A stretch of 64,000 bases of DNA from Mesorhizobium waimense. GTDB taxonomy: Bacteria; Pseudomonadota; Alphaproteobacteria; Rhizobiales; Rhizobiaceae. The stretch lies in assembly GCF_003601975.1 (NCBI RefSeq), contig NZ_QZWZ01000020.1:1-64000 (forward strand), in the 5' to 3' direction. The notes under the pieces were generated by a model. That model was given only the letters and a program-made list of their open reading frames with translations, had not been told where the DNA came from and did not search any database. This document shows, piece after piece, positions 8,377 through 17,359 of this stretch. The first letter of the stretch is position 1. Every line of letters begins with the position of its first letter. Position numbers and translations under genes: made by a program.

Positions 8377-8886
8377 ATGAGCGATCAGATCTACAACGTC
8401 TTGTTTCTCTGCACCGGCAATTCGGCGCGCTCGATCCTCGCCGAGGCGATCCTCAACCGGGTCGGCGCCGGCAGGTTCAAGGCCTATTCCGCCGGCTCGC
8501 ATCCCAAGGGCGAGGTCCATCCATTCACGCTGCAGCTCTTGAAGACGCTCAACCACGACACCTCCTTTGCCCGTTCGAAGAACTGGGAAGAATTTGCGGT
8601 CCCCGGCGCGCCAGAGATGAATTTCGTCTTCACCGTCTGCGACAACGCCGCCAATGAATCCTGTCCGGTCTGGCCGGGCCAGCCGATGACCGCGCATTGG
8701 GGCGTGCCCGACCCGGCCGAAGTCGAGGGCACCGATGCGGAAAGGCATCTGGCCTTCGCCGAAGCCTACCGCATGCTCAACAACCGCATCTCGATCTTCG
8801 TCAGCCTGCCGATGAGCACCGTCGATAAATTGGCCCTGCAGAAGCGGCTGGATGAGATCGGCCGTGATCTGCCAAGGGCCGGCTGA
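8377..8886 (+). CDS. arsC: Arsenate reductase, thioredoxin-coupled (LMW-PTP fold)
   Basis: A 169-residue cytoplasmic arsenate reductase with a low-molecular-weight phosphatase fold. The P-loop CTGNSAR (Cys12, CX5R) binds arsenate. A second pair, Cys88 and Cys96 in TVCDNAANESCP, fits the three-cysteine relay of pI258-type enzymes that pass electrons to thioredoxin. PDP near residue 114 supplies the acidic loop. The start at 8377 has a strong GGGAGGAA site. It lies 11 nt after arsR and directly before the channel gene. Confidence 0.9.
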   Translation: MSDQIYNVLFLCTGNSARSILAEAILNRVGAGRFKAYSAGSHPKGEVHPFTLQLLKTLNHDTSFARSKNWEEFAVPGAPEMNFVFTVCDNAANESCPVWPGQPMTAHWGVPDPAEVEGTDAERHLAFAEAYRMLNNRISIFVSLPMSTVDKLALQKRLDEIGRDLPRAG

Positions 8887-8888
8887 GC

Positions 8889-9578
8889 ATGACCCTTGAT
8901 CTGCCCCGCCGTCTCGTCGCCGAAGCCCTCGGCACCGCGATGCTGGTCGCCGCCGTCATCGGTTCGGGCATCATGGCCGACCGGCTCACCGACGATGTGG
9001 CATTGGCCCTGCTCGGCAACACCATCCCGACCGGCGCCATTCTGGTGGTGCTGATCACTATCCTCGGCCCGGTCTCCGGCGCCCATTTCAACCCGGCAGT
9101 GACGCTGGTGTTTGGGCTGCGGCGGGAGATCGAAACCAAGGCGGCGTTGGCCTATGTCCTGGCGCAGATCGCCGGCGGCATTGCAGGCACACTGATCGCG
9201 CACGCTATGTTCGGCCTGCCTCTGGTCGAGCTGTCCACCACGGTGCGAAGCGGCACGGGGCAGTGGATCGCCGAACTGGTCGCGAGTTTCGGCCTGGTCT
9301 TCACCATCCTCGCCGGCCTGCGCGCCCGTCCGGAGTCGATCCCGTGGCTGGTCGGTCTCTACATCACCGCAGCGTACTGGTTCACCGCTTCGACCTCATT
9401 CGCCAATCCGGCGGTCGCCATCGCGCGCGCTTTCTCCAACACTTTTGCCGGCATCAGGCCGCTCGATGTCCCGGCCTTCATCGTCGCCGAGCTTGTCGGC
9501 GCGCTGCTGGCCATGGCGCTGGCGAGCTGGCTGCTTGCCGAACCGAAACCCTTGCCTCAGATGAGACCCGCCGAATGA
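8889..9578 (+). CDS. aqpS: AqpS-like aquaglyceroporin for arsenite
   Basis: A 229-residue MIP-family channel with six membrane helices and two half-helix NPA motifs at residues 68-70 (HFNPAVT) and 173-175 (FANPAVA). The Arg that normally follows the second NPA is Val here, which widens the selectivity filter; as far as I recall the rhizobial arsenite channel AqpS shares this change. In Sinorhizobium meliloti, AqpS in an ars operon lets arsenite made by ArsC leave down its gradient. The gene sits between two arsC genes and overlaps the second by ATGA, which supports the same role here. Confidence 0.88.
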   Translation: MTLDLPRRLVAEALGTAMLVAAVIGSGIMADRLTDDVALALLGNTIPTGAILVVLITILGPVSGAHFNPAVTLVFGLRREIETKAALAYVLAQIAGGIAGTLIAHAMFGLPLVELSTTVRSGTGQWIAELVASFGLVFTILAGLRARPESIPWLVGLYITAAYWFTASTSFANPAVAIARAFSNTFAGIRPLDVPAFIVAELVGALLAMALASWLLAEPKPLPQMRPAE

Positions 9579-9997
9579 CCATCACCATCTATCACAACCC
9601 TCAATGCGGCACTTCGCGCAACACGCTGGCCATCATCCGCCAGTCCGGCGAGGAGCCGGAAGTGATCGAGTATCTGAAGAACCCGCCGTCGCGTGAAAAA
9701 CTCATCGAACTGATCGCTGCCATGGCGATGACGCCGCGCCAGCTGTTGCGCGAGAGCGGCACGCCCTATGCCGAGCTGAACCTTGGCGATCCCAAATGGA
9801 GCGACGGCGAGATCCTCGATTTCATGCTGGCGCATCCGATCCTGATCAACCGGCCGATCGTGGTGACGCCGCTCGGCACCATGCTGGCGCGGCCGTCGGA
9901 AGCGGTCCTCGACATCCTGCCCAATCCCGACATCGGCCCTTTCACCAAGGAAGACGGCGAAGTGGTGATCGGCGCCGACGGCAAGCGCATCCTCTGA
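9575..9997 (+). CDS. arsC: Arsenate reductase, glutaredoxin-dependent
   Basis: A 140-residue ArsC of the plasmid R773 type with a thioredoxin-like fold. The active site is HNPQCGTSR (HX3CX3R, Cys10). Arginines matching the arsenate-binding triad are visible in PPSREK, INRPIV and LARPSE. It uses glutathione and glutaredoxin, unlike the first arsC in this operon, so the cell has two electron routes for arsenate reduction. The ATG overlaps the aqpS stop. Confidence 0.9.
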   Translation: MTITIYHNPQCGTSRNTLAIIRQSGEEPEVIEYLKNPPSREKLIELIAAMAMTPRQLLRESGTPYAELNLGDPKWSDGEILDFMLAHPILINRPIVVTPLGTMLARPSEAVLDILPNPDIGPFTKEDGEVVIGADGKRIL

Positions 9998-10003
9998 GAG
10001 CTT

Positions 10004-10023
10004 ATTTCGAATTTCTTCGAAAT
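10004..10023. promoter_or_regulatory. Inverted repeat, candidate operator of second ArsR
   Basis: ATTTCGAA-TTTC-TTCGAAAT, perfect 8-bp arms with a 4-bp spacer, 30 nt before the second arsR start and just after the upstream stop. The size fits a winged-helix dimer site. It would separate control of the second unit from the first. Confidence 0.5.
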
Positions 10024-10030
10024 TGAGTTG

Positions 10031-10052
10031 ACGCCCAGCTGAGTCTGGGCGT
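10031..10052 (+). promoter_or_regulatory. Hairpin directly before the second arsR start codon
   Basis: ACGCCCAG-CTGAGT-CTGGGCGT forms an 8-bp perfect GC-rich stem with a 6-nt loop, ending at the base before ATG 10053. It occupies the place of a ribosome binding site. It could be a second ArsR site, a terminator for the upstream operon (no T-run follows), or a block to initiation. No purine-rich site is otherwise visible. Confidence 0.4.
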
Positions 10053-10385
10053 ATGGATATTTCCATGAAACTCGAACAAGCAGCAAAACAGCTCGAGGCG
10101 CTGGGCAACCCCACGCGGCTGAAACTCTACCGCATCCTAGTCCGGGCAGGCGAGGCGGGCAGGCCGGTCGGCACGCTGCAGGAAAGTTTGGGCATTGCCG
10201 CCTCAACGCTGTCGCATCATTTGCACCGCCTCATCCTGACCGGTCTCGTCACGCAGGAGCGGCAGGCGACGACGCTGATCTGCCGCGCCAACTATCCGAT
10301 CATGCGGGATCTGATCGGCTTCCTCGCCGACGAATGCTGCGCCGATGCCGCCAGCAATCCCGCCGCGGGAGAGGCGGCGGCGTAA
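10053..10385 (+). CDS. arsR: ArsR-family repressor (second copy)
   Basis: A 110-residue winged-helix regulator. The HTH includes ESLGIAASTLSHHLHRLILTGLV. A vicinal Cys pair (DECCADAA) near residue 98 is the likely As(III)/Sb(III) contact; the ELCVCDL motif is absent, as in the first ArsR. It is only moderately similar to the first copy, so it is not a recent duplication. It leads a separate unit with the flavoprotein and the MFS transporter. Confidence 0.85.
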   Translation: MDISMKLEQAAKQLEALGNPTRLKLYRILVRAGEAGRPVGTLQESLGIAASTLSHHLHRLILTGLVTQERQATTLICRANYPIMRDLIGFLADECCADAASNPAAGEAAA

Positions 10386-10434
10386 TTTTTTTGGCTTGTA
10401 TTTCGATAATCCCGGAATTACGGAAGGTAGAGAA

Positions 10435-11829
10435 ATGAACAAGCACAACGATCTCCCGGTAGCAGTCATCGGTGCCGGCCCTGTCGGCCTGGCGGCAGCC
10501 GTCCATCTGCTTCGCCAGGGGCTACCAGTGAAGCTCTACGAGGCCGGCGGCGACGTTGCTACCAACCTTCGCGATTGGGGCCATGTCAGGATTTTTACGC
10601 CCTGGCGCTTTTGTGTCGATCAGGGGGCGAGGGAACTGCTGGAAGAGCATGGCTGGAAAATGCCCGATCCCGAGGCGTTTCCCACCGCCAACGAGCTTGT
10701 CGATCTCTATCTCGAACCGCTGGCGAAACTCCCCGAGCTGGCGCCGGTGATCGAAACCGGCGCTCGAATTGTCGGCATCTCGCGCTGGGGCGCTGACAAG
10801 GTGCGCAGCAGGGGACGCGAAGCACGGCCCTTCATGCTGGTGGTCGAAACTGCCAATGGCACCAGGCGTGACGGTGCCCGCGCCGTCATCGATGCTTCGG
10901 GCACATGGCAGTCACCGAACCCGCTCGGTGCCGGCGGCCTCGCGGCCGAGGGCGAGATGGAATTCGCCGATCGCATCGCTTACGGCATTCCCGATATTCT
11001 AGGCCGTGACCGAAGCGTTTATGCCGGCCGCACCACGCTGGTCGCCGGCTCCGGCCATTCGGCGGCCAATGCCTTGCTCGATCTTGCCAGGCTCGCTGAT
11101 GCCGAACCTGGGACGGCGTCCATCTGGACGGCTCGCGGCACCGACCTCGTGCGCATCTATGGCGGCGGCGATGCCGACCAGCTGCCGGCGCGTGGCGAAC
11201 TTGGCGCCGATGCGCGCGAACTTGCCGAAAGCGGCCGCGTCACGCTGGTCACTGGCTTTGCCACTGTGGCCGTTCGCGACGAAGGCGGTCGCCTGATCGT
11301 CGAGGGCGAGACAGCAGACGGCTTGCGGCGGATCGGCCCGGTCGACCGCATCATCGCCGCCACCGGGCAGCGGCCCGATCTCACGCTGACCAGGGAGCTT
11401 CGGCTCGATCTTGATCCGTGGCTGGAAAGCGTCAAGGCGTTAGGGCCGCTCATCGATCCCAACGAGCATTCCTGCGGCGACGTGCCCCCGCACGGACACC
11501 GCGAACTCAGCCATCCCGAGGCAGATTTCTACACGGTCGGCATCAAGAGCTACGGCCGGGCGCCGACTTTCCTGCTTTTGACCGGCTACGAACAGGTGCG
11601 CTCGGTCGCGGCCGCTTTGGCAGGCGACACCGCGTCCGCCGATGCGGTGCGACTGGTCCTGCCCGAGACCGGCGTCTGCGTGGTGCCAGGATCGCTCGCC
11701 TTGGCCGAAAGCGCGTCTGAAGACTGCTGCGGTGGCCCGGCGCCGCAAGAGGCGGATGCGTGCTGCGTCGCCGATGTCGAGGCGAAGACCGCCGGCAAGA
11801 GTGGCTGCGGCTGCGGCGTCGCCGCATGA
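10435..11829 (+). CDS. FAD/NAD(P)-binding oxidoreductase of the ars cluster, Cys-rich tail
   Basis: A 464-residue flavoprotein. The N-terminal dinucleotide motif AVIGAGPVGLAAA (residues 9-21) binds FAD; a second nucleotide motif around VAGSGHSAANALL (about residue 204) and ATGQRP near residue 309 are typical of flavin monooxygenase/thioredoxin-reductase-like proteins. The last about 38 residues carry CC, CC and CGC, which looks like a thiol metal(loid)-binding tail. Flavin proteins called ArsO occur in ars clusters but their reaction is not settled, so no function is claimed. The start at 10435 has GGAAGGTAGAGA upstream; the stop overlaps the MFS start. Confidence 0.75.
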   Translation: MNKHNDLPVAVIGAGPVGLAAAVHLLRQGLPVKLYEAGGDVATNLRDWGHVRIFTPWRFCVDQGARELLEEHGWKMPDPEAFPTANELVDLYLEPLAKLPELAPVIETGARIVGISRWGADKVRSRGREARPFMLVVETANGTRRDGARAVIDASGTWQSPNPLGAGGLAAEGEMEFADRIAYGIPDILGRDRSVYAGRTTLVAGSGHSAANALLDLARLADAEPGTASIWTARGTDLVRIYGGGDADQLPARGELGADARELAESGRVTLVTGFATVAVRDEGGRLIVEGETADGLRRIGPVDRIIAATGQRPDLTLTRELRLDLDPWLESVKALGPLIDPNEHSCGDVPPHGHRELSHPEADFYTVGIKSYGRAPTFLLLTGYEQVRSVAAALAGDTASADAVRLVLPETGVCVVPGSLALAESASEDCCGGPAPQEADACCVADVEAKTAGKSGCGCGVAA

Positions 11830-13037
11830 GCATTCCGTCGGGCATGCGTAGCCGCGGCACGATCATCACCGTGCTTGGGCTGACGCAGATCATGGCGTGG
11901 GGCTCTTCCTACTATTTGCCGGCGGTCATTGCGCCGAAAGTGGCCGCAGAGACCGGTTGGCCGCTGGCTTGGGTGGTCGGCGGCCTGTCGCTCGGGCTTC
12001 TGGTCGCCGGCTTGATCTCGCCGCGTGTCGGCTCCTCGATCGAACGTCATGGCGGCCGCAATGTGCTTGCTTTCAGCGCCGTCTGCATCGGCGCCGGCCA
12101 GATCGGCCTGGCAGCGGCGCCGACCCTTGCGGCCTATGTCGGCGCGTGGCTCGTGATCGGGCTCGGCATGGGGGCTGGGCTCTATGACGCGGCCTTCGCG
12201 ACGCTTGGCCGCCTGTACGGCCACAGCGCGCGTTCGGCGATCACCACCTTGACCCTGTTCGGCGGCTTCGCCAGCACCGTCTGCTGGCCGATTTCCGCCT
12301 TCCTGATGGCCGAGATCGGCTGGCGCGGTGCCTGCCTCGTCTACGCGGCGGTGCAACTGCTTGTCGCTCTGCCGCTCTATCTCACGCTGCTGCCGCGCGG
12401 GGTGTCACCGCGCGGCAGCAGAACCGAAGCGGAAGGAAACGCCAAACCCGCGCCTGTGGGCGATCCGTCCCTGGCGCTGATGATCGTGCTCGCCGCCACC
12501 ATCACGCTTGCCGCGGTGATCTCCTCGACGATGTCGGTGCACCTGCTGGCGATTCTGCAGGCCAGCGGCCTGGCGCTTGCCGCCGCCGTCGGTCTTGGCG
12601 CCCTGGTCGGCCCGTTCCAAGTGACGGCACGCGCCATCGAAATGATGATCGCGCGCTACCATCATCCGATCTGGACCAAGCTTGCCTCGGCGAGTTTCGT
12701 CGCCATAGGCATCTCTGCACTCTGGATCGGCATGCCGGCCGTGCCGGTGGCGCTCGGCTTTTACGGCGCCGGCATCGGCCTTGAATCGATCGCGCGCGGC
12801 ACCTTGCCGCTCGCATTGTTCGGTCCGTCGGGCTACGCGAAATTGATGGGCCGCCTGGCTATGCCGAGCCTGATCGCCCAGGCGGCCGCGCCGTCGATGG
12901 GCGCGGTGCTGATGCAATGGACGGGAGCGCAAGGCACGCTCGCCGTACTTGGCGGCCTTGCCCTGTTCAATGTCGTGCTGGCATGCGGCCTGCGCTGGTT
13001 GTTGGGCCGCAGGGGCATTCTACTGCAGCCGGGGTAG
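11826..13037 (+). CDS. MFS transporter, candidate arsenical exporter
   Basis: A 403-residue major facilitator with about 12 hydrophobic helices; the MFS loop 2-3 region reads SPRVGSSIERHGGRNVL. Its ATG overlaps the flavoprotein stop, so the two are translated together under the second ArsR. An MFS efflux protein for trivalent arsenicals (ArsK) is known from Agrobacterium ars clusters; this may be a relative, but equally it could export the product of the flavoprotein. It is the only active exporter gene in the cluster, since arsB and acr3 are absent. Confidence 0.75.
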   Translation: MSIPSGMRSRGTIITVLGLTQIMAWGSSYYLPAVIAPKVAAETGWPLAWVVGGLSLGLLVAGLISPRVGSSIERHGGRNVLAFSAVCIGAGQIGLAAAPTLAAYVGAWLVIGLGMGAGLYDAAFATLGRLYGHSARSAITTLTLFGGFASTVCWPISAFLMAEIGWRGACLVYAAVQLLVALPLYLTLLPRGVSPRGSRTEAEGNAKPAPVGDPSLALMIVLAATITLAAVISSTMSVHLLAILQASGLALAAAVGLGALVGPFQVTARAIEMMIARYHHPIWTKLASASFVAIGISALWIGMPAVPVALGFYGAGIGLESIARGTLPLALFGPSGYAKLMGRLAMPSLIAQAAAPSMGAVLMQWTGAQGTLAVLGGLALFNVVLACGLRWLLGRRGILLQPG

Positions 13038-13077
13038 CCGATCGCTCGAAAACGCGCGGCGCCAGCCGATCCAGCCG

Positions 13078-13854
13078 CTACATCAGGGACGCGGTCGCCA
13101 GACGACTGGTCGCGACGTTCGGCTTCTTGTCGCCTACGTACTCAACGTTCGTGTCGATGAGCCGGTCGCTGTCGATCCCGGCCGCGGTCAAAATATCCAC
13201 GATCGCCTTCACACGCTTCTTGGCCAGTTCCTTGTTTTTCTTTGCGGCGCTGGAGCCGGTGAATTCCTTGGCAGCCAGGGCCGTCAGTTCGACATTGCAG
13301 CGCGCGTCTCGGATGCTGGCGGCAAACTTGTCGAGGTCGTCTTTGATCTGCTGTGAAATCACGGAGGACTGGTTGTAGAAAAAGAGGTGAACCTGGACAG
13401 GGTCGCGCTTCTCATACTGTCGGCACGATATCCCTTGCTTCGGGAGAGTGTATAGGATGGCGCTCCGCGCCGTGTTGGTGTCGGCGGCGCCGTCGTCGAC
13501 CCAATGCGAAAGCGCCAGCACCATTTCCGGCTTGACGCCTTGCGCCTTGAGAAAGTCGCCGGTCGCACTCAGCCTGCGGCCGGCAATGTCGTAGGCCTTG
13601 TCGTAGCCACCTTCCTTGCTCGCCGTTGCATAAAGCCTATAGCCGCATTCGTGCCCGGCCTCTTGGATGAAAGCCGCCAGGCCCTTCGCAGATTTATCCG
13701 ATATCTTGCCGTCACCCTTTTTGAACAGGACTCGGAACGAATTCCACTGGGTGCATTTAGGGCCCAGCTCGCGTTCCTGGGCGGCCGCTCCGAAAGACAA
13801 GATGCTCCCGGCAACGACAATAAATGCCAGGACAAGACTGAATGACATCTTCAT
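13078..13854 (-). CDS. Exported OmpA-C-like hypothetical protein
   Basis: A 258-residue secreted protein (signal peptide ends near GAAAQE). The mature part has two segments that look like diverged OmpA-C/periplasmic repeats: one near RVLFKKGDGKISDKSAKGLAAF and AGRRLSATGDFLKAQG, and one near VHLFFYNQSSVISQQIKDDL and AKKRVKAIVDILTAAGIDSDRL. The usual peptidoglycan-binding NxxLSxxRA motif is degenerate. AGGAGG lies 6 nt before a TTG at 13860 and 12 nt before the ATG at 13854, so TTG may be the real start. It is convergent with the MFS gene. Confidence 0.65.
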   Translation of the reverse strand: MKMSFSLVLAFIVVAGSILSFGAAAQERELGPKCTQWNSFRVLFKKGDGKISDKSAKGLAAFIQEAGHECGYRLYATASKEGGYDKAYDIAGRRLSATGDFLKAQGVKPEMVLALSHWVDDGAADTNTARSAILYTLPKQGISCRQYEKRDPVQVHLFFYNQSSVISQQIKDDLDKFAASIRDARCNVELTALAAKEFTGSSAAKKNKELAKKRVKAIVDILTAAGIDSDRLIDTNVEYVGDKKPNVATSRLATASLM

Positions 13855-14006
13855 TTTCAAGGCGCGCCTCCTGTGCATATACTGAACCTACTGCCGTTCC
13901 CATGATTTCGATAGGTTAGAACAATTCCTGGAAAAGTGCGTAGCGGTTTTCCTTCGGAATTGCGTAAAAACAAACATCCAGGTCTGCGCCATCGACGATG
14001 CCGTCG

Positions 14007-17000
14007 TCAGTCCCACACCAGCAGCAGCTTGCGCCAAAAGGCGTTGGATGGCATCGGCTTCGAGCCGCGCGGCAGCCGGATGGCCAGATAGATCGTCAGC
14101 CATTTGCGATCGATCTCCCGGATTGAAACCTTCAAATCATGCAGCTCGAAAGGTTTCGAAACCCGTGTCCATCCGGAGAACGCCAAGGCACCGACCGGGG
14201 CATCGCCTTTCCATACGAGCCTTTCTTCCTGCCTGCCCAGCGCCATGGCGAACTCGAATGGAGACGCTTCCTCATGAGCGATCTCTACTGTTGCGATGAC
14301 ACTTCTGGCGAAGGCCGGGAAAGCAGAGTTGAGGGCGGCAACAACCGGGCCATGCGTGCTCGGCCGCAGGAATATGCCGCCATTGTCGCTGGCGACAAGC
14401 AACGCCGGCAGATCGGAGGGATGGTCGGTCACCAGCGTTGAATGCTTCAGCTCGTCACTGGTCATTCGGCGCATGCGTCGGCGTTGCTGCGGCGCGCCGA
14501 GGCGCGGACGCCTCGCGCCGGTCGAAACGACATGGCTGATCTGGATGCCCGAAAAGCCGCCGAGCACCCGCGCGTCCAGGAGGCTGCCGCCGCACCGGAC
14601 CGCGAGCAGCAGATCGCGCCTGTCGGCCGCCGGCGAACTGACAGTCGCCATGATCTCGCGCGACTCGTGCGGTCGGCTGACATCGGCCCAGCCGCTTCCG
14701 CCATCACTCTCAAGGAGTTGGGCGAGATTGCCGAAGGTCTGGTTTTCCGCATCCACGATGGCGAGCTGAAACTGCGCACGACCCGTCAGTTCCTCGTCGA
14801 GGTAAATCCAACAGGTCGCGCCAGTGACGCCCGGCGGGCAGACGCCCTTCAGCAAAGCCATGGTGATATTGCTGCCCTTGGCTTCAAGAAACAGCTGGTC
14901 CGGCGATTGCTCGACATAGCTCAGCAGGGCCGGATCGTCATCGGGATACGAACCGATATGAGCCAGGCGCAGGGGTTCGGCGGAGAGATACTGCTCGCGG
15001 TAGAGCGAGGAATGCAACTCCGGCACGGTTTCCTCGGCCGCTGCGTTGAGCATTTCGACGACACCCAGGGTGAAGTCGGGGCGCCCAGCATGGGCGAGCA
15101 GCGAAACTGCGGTATCCGCCCTGCCTTCGCGCGCCGCGATCTCGGCCAGCAACTGCATCGCGTCCGCGCCATTGGGGGAACCTGCGCTCAACCGGAGATA
15201 TCGTTCGTCCTTGACCCGAAGCTCCAGATTCCAGAGGTTGAGTTCTTTCTCATGATTGGCGGTGTTCGAGCTGATGCCGAGTTGCACGAACATGTCCGTA
15301 TTCGCGAACTTGTGCTTTCGGAAGACGTTGATGATCGGCTTGCGGTTTCGCAGCCACTCGGCATTTCGGTTCATGCCGGTCGGCGATGAGCGATACCAAT
15401 AGAGCGGCTCCGGGACGGTGACGATCTCCAGGCCGGCCTGGTCCGCCCGAAGGAAGAATTCCCAATCGCTGGCCGAAAAGCCTCGCTCCTCGTTGAGGTA
15501 GCCTATCTTGTCGAAAACCTCACGCCGGAACATCGCGTTGGCATCGCCATACGGATTGGTGATCAGGGCGATGTCCGTAGGTCCGCCGACCGGGAAATAG
15601 AGCATGTAACCGCTCTTCGTATCCGGCGGCACGAAAGGTTCGTTGAGCCACTTGGCGAAGGTCGTGCAGATATCGGCACCGGACTTTTGCATGCCGGCAA
15701 CGAAGGCACTGATGGCATTCGGGAACAGCACGTTGTCGTCGTCCAGGAACAGGATCAGCGAACCCTTGGCCGCGCGGATTCCGGTGTTGCGCGCCTTGCC
15801 GAGGAAACCGTTCTTCTGCCGGATGATCCGCCAGCCGCGCTGCACGAACTCCGGCTCGATCTCGGCCAGCAACTGGACGGCAGCTGGATCGGTGCTGCCG
15901 TCGTCAACGAGGATCAGTTCGATGTTTGGGTAGTCCTGGCGCCGAACCGAGGCAATCGCCTGGGGCAGCAGGCTGGCGCGATTGTAGTGCGCGGTGATGA
16001 TTGAAACGAGCGGTGGCCGGCTCCGGCTGCGGCTTGGGGCCTTGCCGGGTTCCCTGCGGAATTTCGCGTGCAGCCTGCTCCAGGCTTTCTCACGAGCGTC
16101 CCGTTTTTGCAGCGGCTTTGCCGGGCCGAACGATCGGCTTTCCAGCGCTGACGCAATTTTGGCCGCGATGGCCGACGCGGACGCCTCCATCATGATGGCA
16201 TCAGCCGAACTCGGATGGAGCACGTCGCGAACGCTACCGACGTCCGTCGCGACAAACGGGATCTCCTCGTCGAGGCATGTCACCACATCGAGCGGAAGCT
16301 GAGCAGCCGTGTGCGTAATCGCCACCAGCGCATGGCTCTGCCGGAGATATTTGAAGATCTCGGGTTCGTCTCGAATGGGCAGGAGCTTCAGCTTGAACGG
16401 CCATTGCCGCGCCCGGCGAACGATCATGCCGCCCGAATGCTCGCCCAGCACATGACCAAACGCGCCGACGACGGTCACCGCCAGGTCGGCCACGCCGCTG
16501 TCGGCCAGGCGGTCGAGCGCATCACAGAACAGCGTCAGTCCGCTGCGCGCCTCCGTGCCCGAGAAATGAACAATTTCGGCCGTGGGCCGCTCGCGCGGCC
16601 GGTAATGATCGACAGCGAAGTTCGAACGCCACTCCTCAGGCTCGAGGGGCGCTGCAATGTGATGGCTGCCGGGTAGTTTCCATCCCGCCTTGGTCATCCA
16701 ATCGAGCAGGGACTGGCCGGTGACGACAAGATGGTCGCACGTCTCGGCCGACGTCTTTTCCATGTGCGCGACGGTCATCTGGTCCTTCTGTTCGACCGCG
16801 CGGGCATTGGCCTCCAGCTTCCACATGAGCGGCTCATGGGCGAGCACGACGATCGCAGGCGGAGCGGGAAAAACGCCCGTGCGCTTGGCGACGGTGGGGA
16901 AATGCGCCAGGCCGCCCTCGAGCGAAAAATAGACGACGTCGAAATCATTCTGCTTGAGGTAGTGGTAGACAGCGACCGAGTTCTTGTCGCTCGCCTCATT

Positions 17001-17309
17001 GCCGCGCAGCAACTGGGGCGATGGCGGCAGCAATTCGAGCCGCACCAGGAAATTGTCGAAGCACCATTTGCCCAGCCTGGCGATCTCCTCCGCATCAGGC
17101 TGGCTGCCGAGCGGGCTCGGCACCCAGAGCAGTGTCACGGTGTCGCCGGTTCTCGCCAGATGCTGCGCCAGCGCGTAGGTTGCCGACCCGGGATCCGCAG
17201 TCACCGTCGAGCCGAACTCAACCTCCGAAACGATACACACGTTGCGAGGCTTCTGATTTGCTTGTCGCTTGCCCGTGGGCGGCGCGCCTGCCTTAGAACC
17301 AACGCTCAA
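14007..17309 (-). CDS. Large GT4-GT2 fusion glycosyltransferase
   Basis: A 1100-residue protein, probably making surface polysaccharide. Residues 20-400 form a GT4-like GT-B unit with the segments SLEGGLAHF and GEHSGG...WPFKL. Residues 433-660 form a GT-A family 2 domain with ILVDDGST and a LFLDDDN DXD-type motif. Residues about 765-930 look like a beta-rich, carbohydrate-binding-like insert. Residues about 955-1100 form a tail domain ending NAFWRKLLLVW that is shared with the paralogue at 18918-21602. The start is a TTG at 17309 with GGGGGA before it; no upstream ATG is better. It is divergent from a GT2_4-type gene. Confidence 0.8.
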   Translation of the reverse strand: MSVGSKAGAPPTGKRQANQKPRNVCIVSEVEFGSTVTADPGSATYALAQHLARTGDTVTLLWVPSPLGSQPDAEEIARLGKWCFDNFLVRLELLPPSPQLLRGNEASDKNSVAVYHYLKQNDFDVVYFSLEGGLAHFPTVAKRTGVFPAPPAIVVLAHEPLMWKLEANARAVEQKDQMTVAHMEKTSAETCDHLVVTGQSLLDWMTKAGWKLPGSHHIAAPLEPEEWRSNFAVDHYRPRERPTAEIVHFSGTEARSGLTLFCDALDRLADSGVADLAVTVVGAFGHVLGEHSGGMIVRRARQWPFKLKLLPIRDEPEIFKYLRQSHALVAITHTAAQLPLDVVTCLDEEIPFVATDVGSVRDVLHPSSADAIMMEASASAIAAKIASALESRSFGPAKPLQKRDAREKAWSRLHAKFRREPGKAPSRSRSRPPLVSIITAHYNRASLLPQAIASVRRQDYPNIELILVDDGSTDPAAVQLLAEIEPEFVQRGWRIIRQKNGFLGKARNTGIRAAKGSLILFLDDDNVLFPNAISAFVAGMQKSGADICTTFAKWLNEPFVPPDTKSGYMLYFPVGGPTDIALITNPYGDANAMFRREVFDKIGYLNEERGFSASDWEFFLRADQAGLEIVTVPEPLYWYRSSPTGMNRNAEWLRNRKPIINVFRKHKFANTDMFVQLGISSNTANHEKELNLWNLELRVKDERYLRLSAGSPNGADAMQLLAEIAAREGRADTAVSLLAHAGRPDFTLGVVEMLNAAAEETVPELHSSLYREQYLSAEPLRLAHIGSYPDDDPALLSYVEQSPDQLFLEAKGSNITMALLKGVCPPGVTGATCWIYLDEELTGRAQFQLAIVDAENQTFGNLAQLLESDGGSGWADVSRPHESREIMATVSSPAADRRDLLLAVRCGGSLLDARVLGGFSGIQISHVVSTGARRPRLGAPQQRRRMRRMTSDELKHSTLVTDHPSDLPALLVASDNGGIFLRPSTHGPVVAALNSAFPAFARSVIATVEIAHEEASPFEFAMALGRQEERLVWKGDAPVGALAFSGWTRVSKPFELHDLKVSIREIDRKWLTIYLAIRLPRGSKPMPSNAFWRKLLLVWD

Positions 17310-17359
17310 TCAGTCCCCCGATTAATCCGTCTTGTCAGCCTACCCCGCTCGAAACAGTC

